DNA from: an uncultured Bacteroides sp.
GTDB lineage: Bacteria > Bacteroidota > Bacteroidia > Bacteroidales > Bacteroidaceae
Assembly: GCF_905207245.1 (NCBI RefSeq)
Contig: NZ_CAJLKP010000005.1
Span: 1 to 64,000, forward strand
Length of the DNA: 64,000 nucleotides
Direction of reading: 5' to 3'
Part shown: positions 34,780 through 42,718 of the stretch, piece by piece
Numbering within the stretch: position 1 is the stretch's first letter
How the letters are laid out: every line of letters begins with the position of its first letter
Notes under the pieces: model-generated
The model's input: the letters and a program-made list of their open reading frames with translations, nothing else
What the model was told of the DNA's origin: nothing
Database searches by the model: none
Program-made: the position numbers and the translations under genes

Positions 34780-35289
34780 TTAAAGTTTGGAAATGGCTTT
34801 CAGTACAGCATAGCCACCGAACCATTGAATCAGCATACCCGGAATACCTATACGGAAGTCCTGTACGGCCAAGAAGAAGTTACCGCACCAAGCCCATTCA
34901 AAAGCCGTACCAATCACCTGATAAATAAGAATTGCACCAAGTAATGCAATTAAAGATACCTTTTTAGTATATCGTGCGGCAAGCGCAGCAGCCCCCGCTA
35001 ATAAACCTGATTTTACTAACAACACAGGCAACACGGCTGCGGCAGGCATGCCAAACAGCAAATGATTAATCACCGGAGAAAGCAAGGCTGTAAGCAATCC
35101 TACACGGAAGCCGAATTTATAAGCGGCAATCAGCGTAAAGAAATAGATAGGCAGTAATGTTTGGCCCCCCATAGGCACCAGATGGCAAAGCTGTGGCAAT
35201 GCAATATTTCCTGCAATAAATAAGAGTGCAAACAAGTAAGTCTTTACGTTACCAAACGACAAAGAGTAGAGTTTAACAGATGTTTCCAT
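34780..35289 (-). CDS. ECF transporter S-component-like membrane protein
   Basis: A 169-residue protein with about six hydrophobic segments (YLFALLFIAGNIALP, LLPIYFFTLIAAYKFG, VGLLTALLSPVINHLLF, AVLPVLLVKSGLLAGAAALAA, LIALLGAILIYQVIG, GIPGMLIQWFGGYAVL). Size and layout match S components, which bind a vitamin or metal for an ECF importer. The ATPase and T component are not in the window. It heads the leftward run to 31836. Confidence 0.8.
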   Translation of the reverse strand: METSVKLYSLSFGNVKTYLFALLFIAGNIALPQLCHLVPMGGQTLLPIYFFTLIAAYKFGFRVGLLTALLSPVINHLLFGMPAAAVLPVLLVKSGLLAGAAALAARYTKKVSLIALLGAILIYQVIGTAFEWAWCGNFFLAVQDFRIGIPGMLIQWFGGYAVLKAISKL

Positions 35290-35338
35290 TATTCAATGAT
35301 TAGATTTTAATTTATTATTATGATAATTTTTCAAGATA

Positions 35339-35346
35339 CAAAGGTA
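35339..35346 (-). promoter_or_regulatory. -7 element of the ECF-PRTase-DUF362-Fe-S unit
   Basis: The minus strand reads TACCTTTG, an exact TAnnTTTG match, 50 nt before the ECF start. Confidence 0.6.
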
Positions 35347-35441
35347 GGGGATGAGTAGTCATTCTGTTTATAGATTTGTATCAATCCCTATTAGTTTTGT
35401 ATCGGTATGTTTGTATTAAGACTCTTTCGGAGTGAAAAGGT

Positions 35442-36563
35442 TTAAATCTTCACCAATTCATATTGCATATTGCCCAATCCTATCTTTTCTGCATGACACA
35501 ATCCGGCCAGCCAGTCGGTATTCGGATGCATCAGATGAAATTTATCGTGACCACACAAATCATCATGTTCATGCTCCGAAGAGAGACGGTTTTCCGTATG
35601 TAGGATAGGAGCTTGGATAACCATATCCGCGCATGCTTTATCCAAAGCTACGGGGTCTGTAGAAGCTAGAATACCGAGGTCAGGGATAATGGCTGCATCA
35701 TTATGGTTCCAGCAGTCACATTCCGGAGAAACATTCATGATAAAGCTGATATGAAAGTTCGGTTTATCCTTTACAACAGCCAGTGAATATTCGGCAATCT
35801 TGTAGTTCAAGCGTTCGGAGGTATCTTCATCGCCCATCACGGCACCATCATATTGGCACAGAGCAACACATTGCCCGCAACCAACACATTTAGCATAGTC
35901 GATTTCTGCTTTGCGTCCTGCATTCAGATGTACAGCATCGTGTGCACAGTGTTTCACGCAAATATTACAGCCGATACAGCTTTCCGTATCAATCCTGGGT
36001 TGAGAAGCCGAATGCAATTCCAACTTTCCGGCTACACTGGCACAGCCCATACCCAAGTTTTTTAAAGCGCCTCCAAAGCCTGCCTGTTCGTGTCCTTTAA
36101 AGTGGTTCATACTGATGATGATATCAGCATCAGCAATGGCTGTACCGATTTTGGGTGCGGCACAATATTCACCGTTCAAAGGGATTTCCCGGCAGTCCGT
36201 ACCTTTCAAACCGTCTCCGATGATAACCTGACATTGCGCGGATATAGGATTATAACCATTTTCCATTGCACTTTGCAGATGATCGACTGCATTGGCACGT
36301 CGACCAGAGTAGAGTGTGTTGCAATCCGTCAGGAAAGGTTTTGCACCATGCGTACGCAGTAAGTTCGCCATGCGTGCCGCATAGTTCGGACGGAGATAAG
36401 CAAGATTTCCAGGCTCACCGAAATGAATCTTGATAGCTACAAAATTGTCTTTTAAAGGGAGCTGTTCAATACCAGCCCGCTTCACCAAGCGTTCCATCTT
36501 GTCGAGAAGATTGGAAGTAGGAGAGGTACGCAAGTCTGTGTAGTATACTTTTGATGTTTCCAT
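35442..36563 (-). CDS. DUF362 protein with two 4Fe-4S clusters
   Basis: The protein has 373 residues and no signal peptide. The DUF362 domain (FVAIKIHFGEPGNLAYLRP, IGTAIADADIIISMNHFKGHEQAGFGGALKNLGMG) surrounds a bacterial ferredoxin insert at about residues 190-240: CIGCNICVKHC and CVGCGQCVALC. Both clusters have all four Cys. It is a cytoplasmic relative of the Tat-exported DUF362 at 33382 but has its own promoter. Function unknown. Confidence 0.9.
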   Translation of the reverse strand: METSKVYYTDLRTSPTSNLLDKMERLVKRAGIEQLPLKDNFVAIKIHFGEPGNLAYLRPNYAARMANLLRTHGAKPFLTDCNTLYSGRRANAVDHLQSAMENGYNPISAQCQVIIGDGLKGTDCREIPLNGEYCAAPKIGTAIADADIIISMNHFKGHEQAGFGGALKNLGMGCASVAGKLELHSASQPRIDTESCIGCNICVKHCAHDAVHLNAGRKAEIDYAKCVGCGQCVALCQYDGAVMGDEDTSERLNYKIAEYSLAVVKDKPNFHISFIMNVSPECDCWNHNDAAIIPDLGILASTDPVALDKACADMVIQAPILHTENRLSSEHEHDDLCGHDKFHLMHPNTDWLAGLCHAEKIGLGNMQYELVKI

Positions 36564-36593
36564 TATAATACCTATTTATTATTATAGTATGTG

Positions 36594-36601
36594 CAAAAAT
36601 A
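36594..36601 (-). promoter_or_regulatory. -7 element of the DUF362-ferredoxin gene
   Basis: The minus strand reads TATTTTTG, an exact TAnnTTTG match, 30 nt before the ATG. Confidence 0.55.
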
Positions 36602-36636
36602 ACAGATATTATCCATATAAATAGGTATAAAACAAA

Positions 36637-36668
36637 AAAAAGTAGCGAAAATGCTTTCACTACTTTTT
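36637..36668 (-). terminator. Terminator of the HU gene
   Basis: AAAAAGTAGCGAAA and TTTCACTACTTTTT pair with one C/A mismatch around a short loop and are followed on the minus strand by a T tract. It lies 21 nt after the HU stop. Confidence 0.75.
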
Positions 36669-36689
36669 CATTCTCATCCCGAAGGAAGA

Positions 36690-37187
36690 TTATCCTAACG
36701 GGTTATCCTCCAAACCACCTTCACCGCCTTGACTGCCACCGCCCTGGTTGCCGCCATTGCCACTATTACCGGAACTGCTTCCGTCTGTATAATCCGTATC
36801 CACCGGAACGGCACGTGTCACACTCATCTCTCCCAATGTACGTTGGAAAATCTTACCCGGAGTGAATACAATACGTTTACGGATGATGTTACTTGCCGTA
36901 ACCTTTTCAGCAGAATCTTCGCTCTTGGCCTTAATGGTAGGACGAAAAATTCCAAACTCACCCAATTGAACACTCTTACCGTCATCAATATCTTCCGCCA
37001 TCATATCGACTAAGCCACTGACTACCAAGTCCACTACCTTGCGATGCACTCCGCAAAGACGACTAACCTTAGCACACGTTTTGCTAAAACTCATCTGTCC
37101 CGAACGAACAGATTTGGCTACATACTTCTCTGTTTTTGAATCATCAAAACCAAATACTCTCTTTGTTACTACATACTCTAAAGCCAT
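36690..37187 (-). CDS. HU/IHF-family DNA-binding protein with Gly-rich tail
   Basis: The protein has 165 residues. The first about 125 form the long HU variant of Bacteroidetes (VSRLCGVHRKVVDLVVSGLVDMMAEDIDDG, VQLGEFGIFRP, ITPGKIFQRTL-like IVFTPGKIFQRTL). The last about 30 are low-complexity (SSSGNSGNGGNQGGGSQGGEGG). It probably bends DNA at unknown loci. It has its own promoter and terminator. Confidence 0.92.
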   Translation of the reverse strand: MALEYVVTKRVFGFDDSKTEKYVAKSVRSGQMSFSKTCAKVSRLCGVHRKVVDLVVSGLVDMMAEDIDDGKSVQLGEFGIFRPTIKAKSEDSAEKVTASNIIRKRIVFTPGKIFQRTLGEMSVTRAVPVDTDYTDGSSSGNSGNGGNQGGGSQGGEGGLEDNPLG

Positions 37188-37252
37188 AATTGTTAAAGTT
37201 TAAATGGTTAAAAAAATAAGGTTTACTGTTGTCATTTGTTTCAATGACTTTG

Positions 37253-37260
37253 CAAAGGTA
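37253..37260 (-). promoter_or_regulatory. -7 element of the HU gene
   Basis: The minus strand reads TACCTTTG, an exact TAnnTTTG match, 66 nt before the ATG. Confidence 0.6.
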
Positions 37261-37270
37261 CAACGAGATG

Positions 37271-37301
37271 TTTGATGTATTGTCCCCTTTTGGTACCTTT
37301 A
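37271..37301 (+). promoter_or_regulatory. Probable promoter of the propeller lipoprotein gene
   Basis: TTTG (37271-37274), 19-nt spacer, TACCTTTA (37294-37301), one mismatch from consensus. The leader would be about 175 nt. It is back to back with the HU promoter. Confidence 0.45.
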
Positions 37302-37482
37302 GAGGTGTTTTTCTGAGAAAAGTAATAAGATGCTAATTTTCAAGGCATTGAAAAAAGGTATAAGGTTTGCATAGAAGATTATTATGCTTTTACCCTCTGT
37401 TTTTGCTTTAATGTTTTGCACATTCTATTATTATTCAATATCTTAGTACTCTAATTTATAAACACATAAAAAAGAAAGCGCT

Positions 37483-38574
37483 ATGAAACACTCTTATTTC
37501 TATTCTTTCGCTTGTTTTATTTTACTTCTTACTGCTTGTTCGGGAGAAAAAACAGCTGATGCCAAACTCCCGATCATAAATATAGATGAGAGTACTGGGC
37601 ATTTTGAGAATGATTACACTTCGGAAGCGTACAAAACACTGCTCAAAAATCCTAAGATTCTCCAACTGGAAACGAAAGACGACTGCTTGTTGGGTGGTTT
37701 TGTCTCTATTTGCGACGTCACTCCTAAATACATCGTTGTGGGAGGTGATAAGAAAATCTATTTCTTTGATGCGCATAGCGGGACATTCCTTTCGAAGATA
37801 GACAGACAAGGAGATGGCCCCGAAGAATATAATGATATATATTTCAGTTATTTTGATGAAGAAAATGAACTCGTTTATATCGCAACGCTCAAAAAGATTA
37901 AATCCTATAAGCCGGACGGGACCTTTGTCAATGAATATCCCAAAGATAGTTTTACCAACCTTGCGCATACCACCGATGGTTATTGGGGGATTTACGAGAG
38001 GGAATATTGGAAACAGCATTTAATTGCTTTACTGGACAAGGACTGGAAAGTAAAGCAATCTTTTTTTCCTGACCGTGAGGCTGCTTTTGTGAATGGAGAC
38101 TTTTATATTCCACCCCGATTTAGAGAAGCTAATAACCATATATATACTATGGTAGACGATACGCTTTATACAAATAAAGAGGATAAGCTTTTTCCTGCTT
38201 TGGTTATTAATAAGGGCAAACTGAAGATGCCGAATGAAATCATTGGTGTTTTAGACCGCCTTGTCTCGGAAGGACAAAAGTACATCCAGATGGATGCTGC
38301 ATTAATTGTGGGTAACTTAATGTTCTACAATTTCTTTTTGGAGCGTGGTCGGCATTATACCGTTTGGGATATAAAAACCGGAGAATTGCTGACACATTCT
38401 AAAAGTGGATACTTTATGCCTTTAGATGAAAAGACTACTGTAAATGCGCAGTTTTCTTTAATTAAGAATGATAAAGGTTATGCACTGCTTTCTACTAATG
38501 AATTGGCTAAATATGGACTGAGGGATGATGAAGATGATTCCAATCCGTTGCTGCTGCGTGTAGATTTAGAATGA
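37483..38574 (+). CDS. Six-bladed beta-propeller lipoprotein
   Basis: The protein has 363 residues. Lipobox LLLTAC|SGE at about residue 20 marks an outer-membrane lipoprotein. The rest fits the Bacteroides 6-bladed propeller family: LQLETKDDCLLGGFVSICDV, YIVVGGDKKIYFFDAHSGTFLSKIDRQGDGPEEY, and later blades DDTLYTNKED and HYTVWDIKTGELL. The phrase GxGPEEY is typical. Ligand unknown. It is transcribed towards the leftward methyltransferase unit, whose stop is only 12 nt away, and no terminator hairpin is visible between them. Confidence 0.85.
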   Translation: MKHSYFYSFACFILLLTACSGEKTADAKLPIINIDESTGHFENDYTSEAYKTLLKNPKILQLETKDDCLLGGFVSICDVTPKYIVVGGDKKIYFFDAHSGTFLSKIDRQGDGPEEYNDIYFSYFDEENELVYIATLKKIKSYKPDGTFVNEYPKDSFTNLAHTTDGYWGIYEREYWKQHLIALLDKDWKVKQSFFPDREAAFVNGDFYIPPRFREANNHIYTMVDDTLYTNKEDKLFPALVINKGKLKMPNEIIGVLDRLVSEGQKYIQMDAALIVGNLMFYNFFLERGRHYTVWDIKTGELLTHSKSGYFMPLDEKTTVNAQFSLIKNDKGYALLSTNELAKYGLRDDEDDSNPLLLRVDLE

Positions 38575-38586
38575 AGATGAGAAACA

Positions 38587-39348
38587 TCATTTATTTAATG
38601 CCAAAACATATATTTGTTTTTCAGAGCTATCACTAAAGGTTTCTTCTTTAAAATCTCCAAACTTGTACATAATATTAAATCCTGCCCATTCCAGATATGA
38701 ATCCAGTTCTTGAGGGAAAAACAATCTCATATCCAAATCTTGAACTGAATGAAACTTACCATTTATAAAATAATGCCATTTTATACGATTAATTTGGGTT
38801 GCGTTTTCATAACGCATTGTTTGTTTTATCAATATTTTCCTTCCGTCACCGGTGACATATTCGGCTATTACTTTCTGCTCTTTTTCGCTTTCAACAATGT
38901 ATTGAATATTAGGGTTGAAACAATCTAATAGCAATATTCCTTTTTCTTTGAGATGACCTTTAATAGCCTGTAATGCTTTAAATAAATCTTCATTTTTATA
39001 TAAATGATGGATTGAATTAAATGGAATAAAAATAAAATCGAATTTCTCTTGTAGGTTCAATGTTCTGATATCTGCCTCAATGAAGTTAATCTCTAAACCC
39101 GCTTCGAAAGCTTTTGCCTTTGCTTGTTCAAGCATTGATGAAGTGTAATCTACTCCACAAATATTGTATCCATCTTTTGCAATGGGAAGTGTTAGTCTGC
39201 CTGTGCCACAGCAAAGTTCAAGTATCTTGGCGTCCTTGTTTTTCGGCAACCACTTTTTGTAAAATGGTAAATCAGAGAGGAAGGTGTTCAATCCATCATA
39301 AATATTTGCGTCATAAATCAAATCACCAACATTGTAATTTGTACTCAT
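38587..39348 (-). CDS. Class I SAM-dependent methyltransferase
   Basis: I choose the ATG at 39348 (MSTNYNVGDLIYDANIYDG, 253 residues), just after the stop of the YdeI-like gene; the frame from 39399 would overlap it. Motif I is AKILELCCGTGRLTLPIA, with CGVDYTSSMLEQAKAKA, FIEADIRTLNLQEKFDFIFIPFNSIHHL and GILLLDCFNPN following. This is a small-molecule type methyltransferase; the substrate is unknown. It ends the unit of cytolysin-like lipoprotein, YdeI-like protein and this enzyme. Confidence 0.9.
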   Translation of the reverse strand: MSTNYNVGDLIYDANIYDGLNTFLSDLPFYKKWLPKNKDAKILELCCGTGRLTLPIAKDGYNICGVDYTSSMLEQAKAKAFEAGLEINFIEADIRTLNLQEKFDFIFIPFNSIHHLYKNEDLFKALQAIKGHLKEKGILLLDCFNPNIQYIVESEKEQKVIAEYVTGDGRKILIKQTMRYENATQINRIKWHYFINGKFHSVQDLDMRLFFPQELDSYLEWAGFNIMYKFGDFKEETFSDSSEKQIYVLALNK

Positions 39349-39355
39349 TTTATTT

Positions 39356-39841
39356 TTATTCTCTATCTGCATATTTTTTACTTTTGGAAAGTCCGACAAG
39401 TGTTTCTGCTATCCTGTTCACTTTTGTTTGTTCCGTCTTTGCAGAATATATCCACTTGACATACTTCTCTTGTTCATTCTTGTTGAGTGAATTGAAAAAT
39501 TGTAAAGCTTCGCTGTCATCTTGCAGGCATAACAAAAACTCTTCGGGAATTTCTATCGGTTCATTGTCCGGATACAAAGTGATGTGAACGCAATCGCCTG
39601 CCTGTTTCTTTATCTTTTTTCGGATTTCAGATTTTACGGCAAGAAGTAAATCACCTTCTCCGGATGGCATTAAATGATAGTTTCTGATTTCATAGCCGTC
39701 GATGCTTCCACGTACTTTTACCCAACCGAACGGAGCATTCGGATCTGGTTGAATTTCAGGAATGATCGTATAAGTCCAACCACATTTGCCAGGCATTTTT
39801 TCAAGCAGATATTCTTTATTGACCAATGGCTTTTCATTCAT
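39356..39841 (-). CDS. DUF1905 / YdeI-OmpD-associated protein
   Basis: The protein has 161 residues. The N-terminal DUF1905 barrel covers residues about 20-95 (GWVKVRGSIDGYEIRNYHLMPSG, GDCVHITLYPDNEP), and the C-terminal YdeI/OmdA helix bundle covers about 98-155 (IPEEFLLCLQDDSEALQFFNSLN, YVKWIYSAKTEQTKVNRI). YdeI-family proteins have been described as protecting against bacteriocins or envelope stress. No signal peptide. It lies 29 nt after the cytolysin-like lipoprotein gene and 7 nt before the methyltransferase gene. Confidence 0.85.
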   Translation of the reverse strand: MNEKPLVNKEYLLEKMPGKCGWTYTIIPEIQPDPNAPFGWVKVRGSIDGYEIRNYHLMPSGEGDLLLAVKSEIRKKIKKQAGDCVHITLYPDNEPIEIPEEFLLCLQDDSEALQFFNSLNKNEQEKYVKWIYSAKTEQTKVNRIAETLVGLSKSKKYADRE

Positions 39842-39870
39842 TTTATTGCTCTTCTATATTTATACCAGAT

Positions 39871-40881
39871 TTAGTCTTCTCTGAAAGGCGTATTATCTTT
39901 GGCATATGCCCCCTGACAAAATATAGGGTATCCATAAGACAATTCAGTAAAAGGAGTGTTCAAAAAAGCATCTAAATCTGTAAAACTTCTATATACCTCA
40001 GCCGTTTGTTGGGAATCAGCAACGGTAAATAAAGTGATTGTTGAATTCTTCAAGATGTCTTCCGTATTTTCCACATTACTCAATGATAGTTTTGATAAGA
40101 CAGCATCCGCAACTTCTTTATACGAATACTTACTCTCAATAACAAAAAAGGCAGCTTTCCCATAAGAAATAGAACGTACATACACCGGGTTGTCCTGACT
40201 CATATCATTTTCTTTATCTTGAAAGAAACCATTTGCCGGATAATCCATATATGATGTAAAATTAATGCTTGATAGTTCTCCTGCTAATCTACTTTTTACA
40301 TCATTTATTTTGCTTCCGTTGCTCATTACTTTCGCTAAATTTTCTCCAAGTATTCCATCGTTATTTGGAAAAACTTTATTGAGATCGGTAGAGGAATATA
40401 TTTCTACCAGTTTGACCCCAAGGGAAGAATGCTTGCTTTCAATATATTCTTTATACTCTTGCGAGTCTAAAGATTTCACCAGTAATTTCATATATCCTGA
40501 TGCCCCGCTTCCTTTCTCAAGAGTGCCGGTAAAAGGCTTGGTAAATGTGAAGATAACATCTATAGGCTTTTTATACGCTGCTATTTCAGGTTTGAAAGAT
40601 CTTTTGAATTCTTTTTCTGTGTATGCCGCACCAACATAGAAAGCCGGTGGAGTTACCACATACCAGTTCTTTACTGATATATTTCTATCTCCGATAAACA
40701 TGTCATCTGCAGTTGTTGCAGGGTGAACAAAATCCCATTTGAATGGGGCATTTTCAAATCTTCCCGCAGTAGATTCAGGATTCAGCGGATCTTCCTTTTC
40801 TTTGCTGCATGAAGAGCAAAATAAGGTCAATAATAGGCTGAGAAAAACGCAACCTAATTTGTGCTTTTTAGTGAATGACAT
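39871..40881 (-). CDS. Cholesterol-dependent-cytolysin-like lipoprotein lacking domain 4
   Basis: The protein has 336 residues with lipobox LFCSSC|SKE. The body matches thiol-activated cytolysins (CDC) from memory: PVYVRSISYGKAAFFVIESK lines up with the membrane-hairpin region (family P-x-Y-I/V-S-S-V-A-Y-G-R), ILKNSTITLFTVADSQQTAEVYRSFTDLDAFL with ILDNSSFT...GGDA...V.KDFD, and GYPIFCQGAYAKDNTPF with AYPISYTSVFLKDN. It ends there, about where CDC domain 4 with the Trp-rich undecapeptide would begin. The Gly-Gly hinge of relatives is replaced by VAD. It heads a unit with a YdeI-like protein. Toxin activity is inferred, not shown. Confidence 0.7.
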   Translation of the reverse strand: MSFTKKHKLGCVFLSLLLTLFCSSCSKEKEDPLNPESTAGRFENAPFKWDFVHPATTADDMFIGDRNISVKNWYVVTPPAFYVGAAYTEKEFKRSFKPEIAAYKKPIDVIFTFTKPFTGTLEKGSGASGYMKLLVKSLDSQEYKEYIESKHSSLGVKLVEIYSSTDLNKVFPNNDGILGENLAKVMSNGSKINDVKSRLAGELSSINFTSYMDYPANGFFQDKENDMSQDNPVYVRSISYGKAAFFVIESKYSYKEVADAVLSKLSLSNVENTEDILKNSTITLFTVADSQQTAEVYRSFTDLDAFLNTPFTELSYGYPIFCQGAYAKDNTPFRED

Positions 40882-41515
40882 ATGCTTGATTTTAATGTTA
40901 AATTCGACAATGCTATTTCTACTAGGAGAAAAATGAAAAGACTTCTTGAGTTATTGTGTTTGCTTATTATCATACTGTTTTATTTAAATCGTTGTTTTTG
41001 TGAATACAAAGTTAAGCAATTTGCTAGGAAAAACAATTCCATAATAGGGAAAATAATTAAAAATCTCATAATCTTACTTTGGATAATCAGTCAATACTTC
41101 TCTAAATATCCATTTTCTATATTTCTTTTGAAACTCTATTCTAGGAAGTATCTTTCAACTTTCGTCTGCATAGTTTTTGGCATATACTATTGATTGCGAG
41201 TACCTTTATACAGCTAAGTAATAATGTTATAATTAAGAATAAGCACTTCATTATTTATATTTCAAATCTTTAAATGAAACTTTAAACATGTTATATACAT
41301 AGAAGTTTGATTTTAGAGGCTGCTGTAATATCTAAAATGACAACAATGAATAAAATAAATATTCTTTTCATGCTTTCTATTTCAACTCCTCTTAAAAATT
41401 TTGATGTATAAGCATATAATTCGTCTGTGCGCAAATATGTTATATAGAATGAAAAACATTTGATTCATTTATAAGCAGATTCATACATACAGACGATTAT
41501 AATTAGAATGACTTA
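40882..41515. other. AT-rich gene-poor stretch
   Basis: About 630 nt upstream of the cytolysin-like gene. It contains that gene's probable promoter. The only longer frame (40933-41193, plus) has an AGGAG 6 nt ahead of its ATG but encodes a Leu/Ile/Phe/Lys-rich peptide that could be chance in such AT-rich DNA. Right of 41200 I see no gene, repeat or hairpin. Confidence 0.6.
41007..41037 (-). promoter_or_regulatory. Probable promoter of the cytolysin-like gene
   Basis: The minus strand reads TAACTTTG (41007-41014) with TTG exactly 19 nt upstream (41034-41036). The leader would be about 125 nt to the start at 40881. Confidence 0.5.
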
Positions 41516-42088
41516 CTATTTAGGTTCTTGCGCCCACCAATAAAAGATATAACTCAGTTTTTTTCCTTCGTCAGTAGGGGTGAACCAAATATCTTTTTTT
41601 ATTTCTGTTTCAATTTTACGATAAACGGAAATAGGAATAGTCGCAGGAGGATCGGATTTATGAAATTCAAAGCTCACCTCATCAACTTTGCCTGTACTAG
41701 AATTTATATACATAATTATATTAAAATCATGTCCTTTTATTCTTTGTTTTTCACTATCCGAAAATGCAGCATTAACAATGGAAAAACGTTTCGAACGTGT
41801 CCAAGTGTCACTCTCAAGCAATTTAATGCCTGCATCTGTTTGTGCAAAAGATCCACCTGTGCTTTTGTAAACAGGATAAGTATTAATCCATTTGTTACTT
41901 TTGTTATAAAGTGTAACAAATCCAGAAGCTCTTACATTACACTGATAAGTGTAGCCACTCTCGTAAAATGTCTTGGTAGCAATATAATAATTTGTCTGTA
42001 CATACAAATATGTAGCACTGAACAATATACTGATAAAAATAATTAAACTTTTCATTAGCAATTGTGCTGTTAATTTCTTTATTTTCAT
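41516..42088 (-). CDS. Small exported or anchored protein, function unknown
   Basis: The protein has 190 residues. An N-terminal hydrophobic segment (LLMKSLIIFISILFSATYLYV) is a signal peptide or anchor. The body has many aromatic residues (YESGYTYQC, KWINTYPVY, DIWFTPTDEGKKLSYIFYWWAQ). It looks like one of the small exported Bacteroides families (possibly DUF5043-type), but I am not certain. AT-rich, apparently an accessory gene. Confidence 0.65.
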   Translation of the reverse strand: MKIKKLTAQLLMKSLIIFISILFSATYLYVQTNYYIATKTFYESGYTYQCNVRASGFVTLYNKSNKWINTYPVYKSTGGSFAQTDAGIKLLESDTWTRSKRFSIVNAAFSDSEKQRIKGHDFNIIMYINSSTGKVDEVSFEFHKSDPPATIPISVYRKIETEIKKDIWFTPTDEGKKLSYIFYWWAQEPK

Positions 42089-42193
42089 GGAATTTCATAT
42101 ATTCTCTTCCGTTTTCTTCGCTATCAATTATACTTTTAAATAGTTGTAAAGCTATATCCTTTACTCACAGGCCTATCTATTCTCTCATTTCAT

Positions 42194-42227
42194 AGTGTTC
42201 CTAGTGAAAAATTACACTAGGAACACT
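42194..42227. terminator. Perfect hairpin between two small exported-protein genes
   Basis: AGTGTTCCTAGTG pairs perfectly with CACTAGGAACACT around an 8-nt loop. No T tract follows on the minus strand, so it is only a possible terminator for the gene at 42271. Confidence 0.5.
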
Positions 42228-42270
42228 GAAAATTTATATTATTTGCTCTGATTCTATTCAGTTACCGGAT

Positions 42271-42705
42271 TTATTTCCATTGATATTTTTCAACTACTTT
42301 TTGTTTAAATTTAGTAACTCCTTTAGATCGAGCATGAATATATATTTCTATTTCCACCATATAAATGTCATCTAAAATATCTCCTTTGAATTGTTTACGT
42401 AGATTTATTTTATAGTCTTTACTCTTTTTAGGATCTATAAATATCTCATCACTACGTCTCTTGAACACATAGTTAGAAGATGAGCTCAGTATGTTCCCTT
42501 TTATATCTTTATAGCTTATCGTATAATATGTACCTGCTTCTGGGATATCATCCATACGAGGTTCGATAACAACCAATTCGTCAAATTGATTAGTTAAATT
42601 CAAGTTTACAATTTTATTATCCTTATCATAGGATAGTTTATAAGTTATTTGCGCTTGACTAACTAATGAAAAACAGAATGATAAAGCGATTAATAATGTT
42701 CTCAT
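42271..42705 (-). CDS. Small exported protein, function unknown
   Basis: I choose the ATG at 42705 (MRTLLIALSFCFSLVSQAQ), which gives a clean signal peptide and 144 residues; the frame from 42807 reads through the remnant of the TPR gene. The mature part is beta-rich (YKLSYDKDNKIVNLNLTNQFDELVVIEPRMDD). No family recognised. It lies right after the decayed end of the TPR lipoprotein gene and may be co-transcribed with it. Confidence 0.7.
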   Translation of the reverse strand: MRTLLIALSFCFSLVSQAQITYKLSYDKDNKIVNLNLTNQFDELVVIEPRMDDIPEAGTYYTISYKDIKGNILSSSSNYVFKRRSDEIFIDPKKSKDYKINLRKQFKGDILDDIYMVEIEIYIHARSKGVTKFKQKVVEKYQWK

Positions 42706-42718
42706 ATTTTTTGTATTT

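Noticed and set aside
40933..41193. Possible 86-residue membrane protein (MKRLLELLCLLIIILFYL...) with an AGGAG just upstream.
   Set aside because: The region is extremely AT-rich, the peptide is almost only Leu/Ile/Phe/Lys, it has no known similarity that I can see, and it overlaps the probable promoter of the opposite gene.
41336..41411. Short frame MTTMNKINILFMLSISTPLKNFDV that looks like a signal peptide start.
   Set aside because: Only about 24 codons, no SD and no promoter; too short to support.
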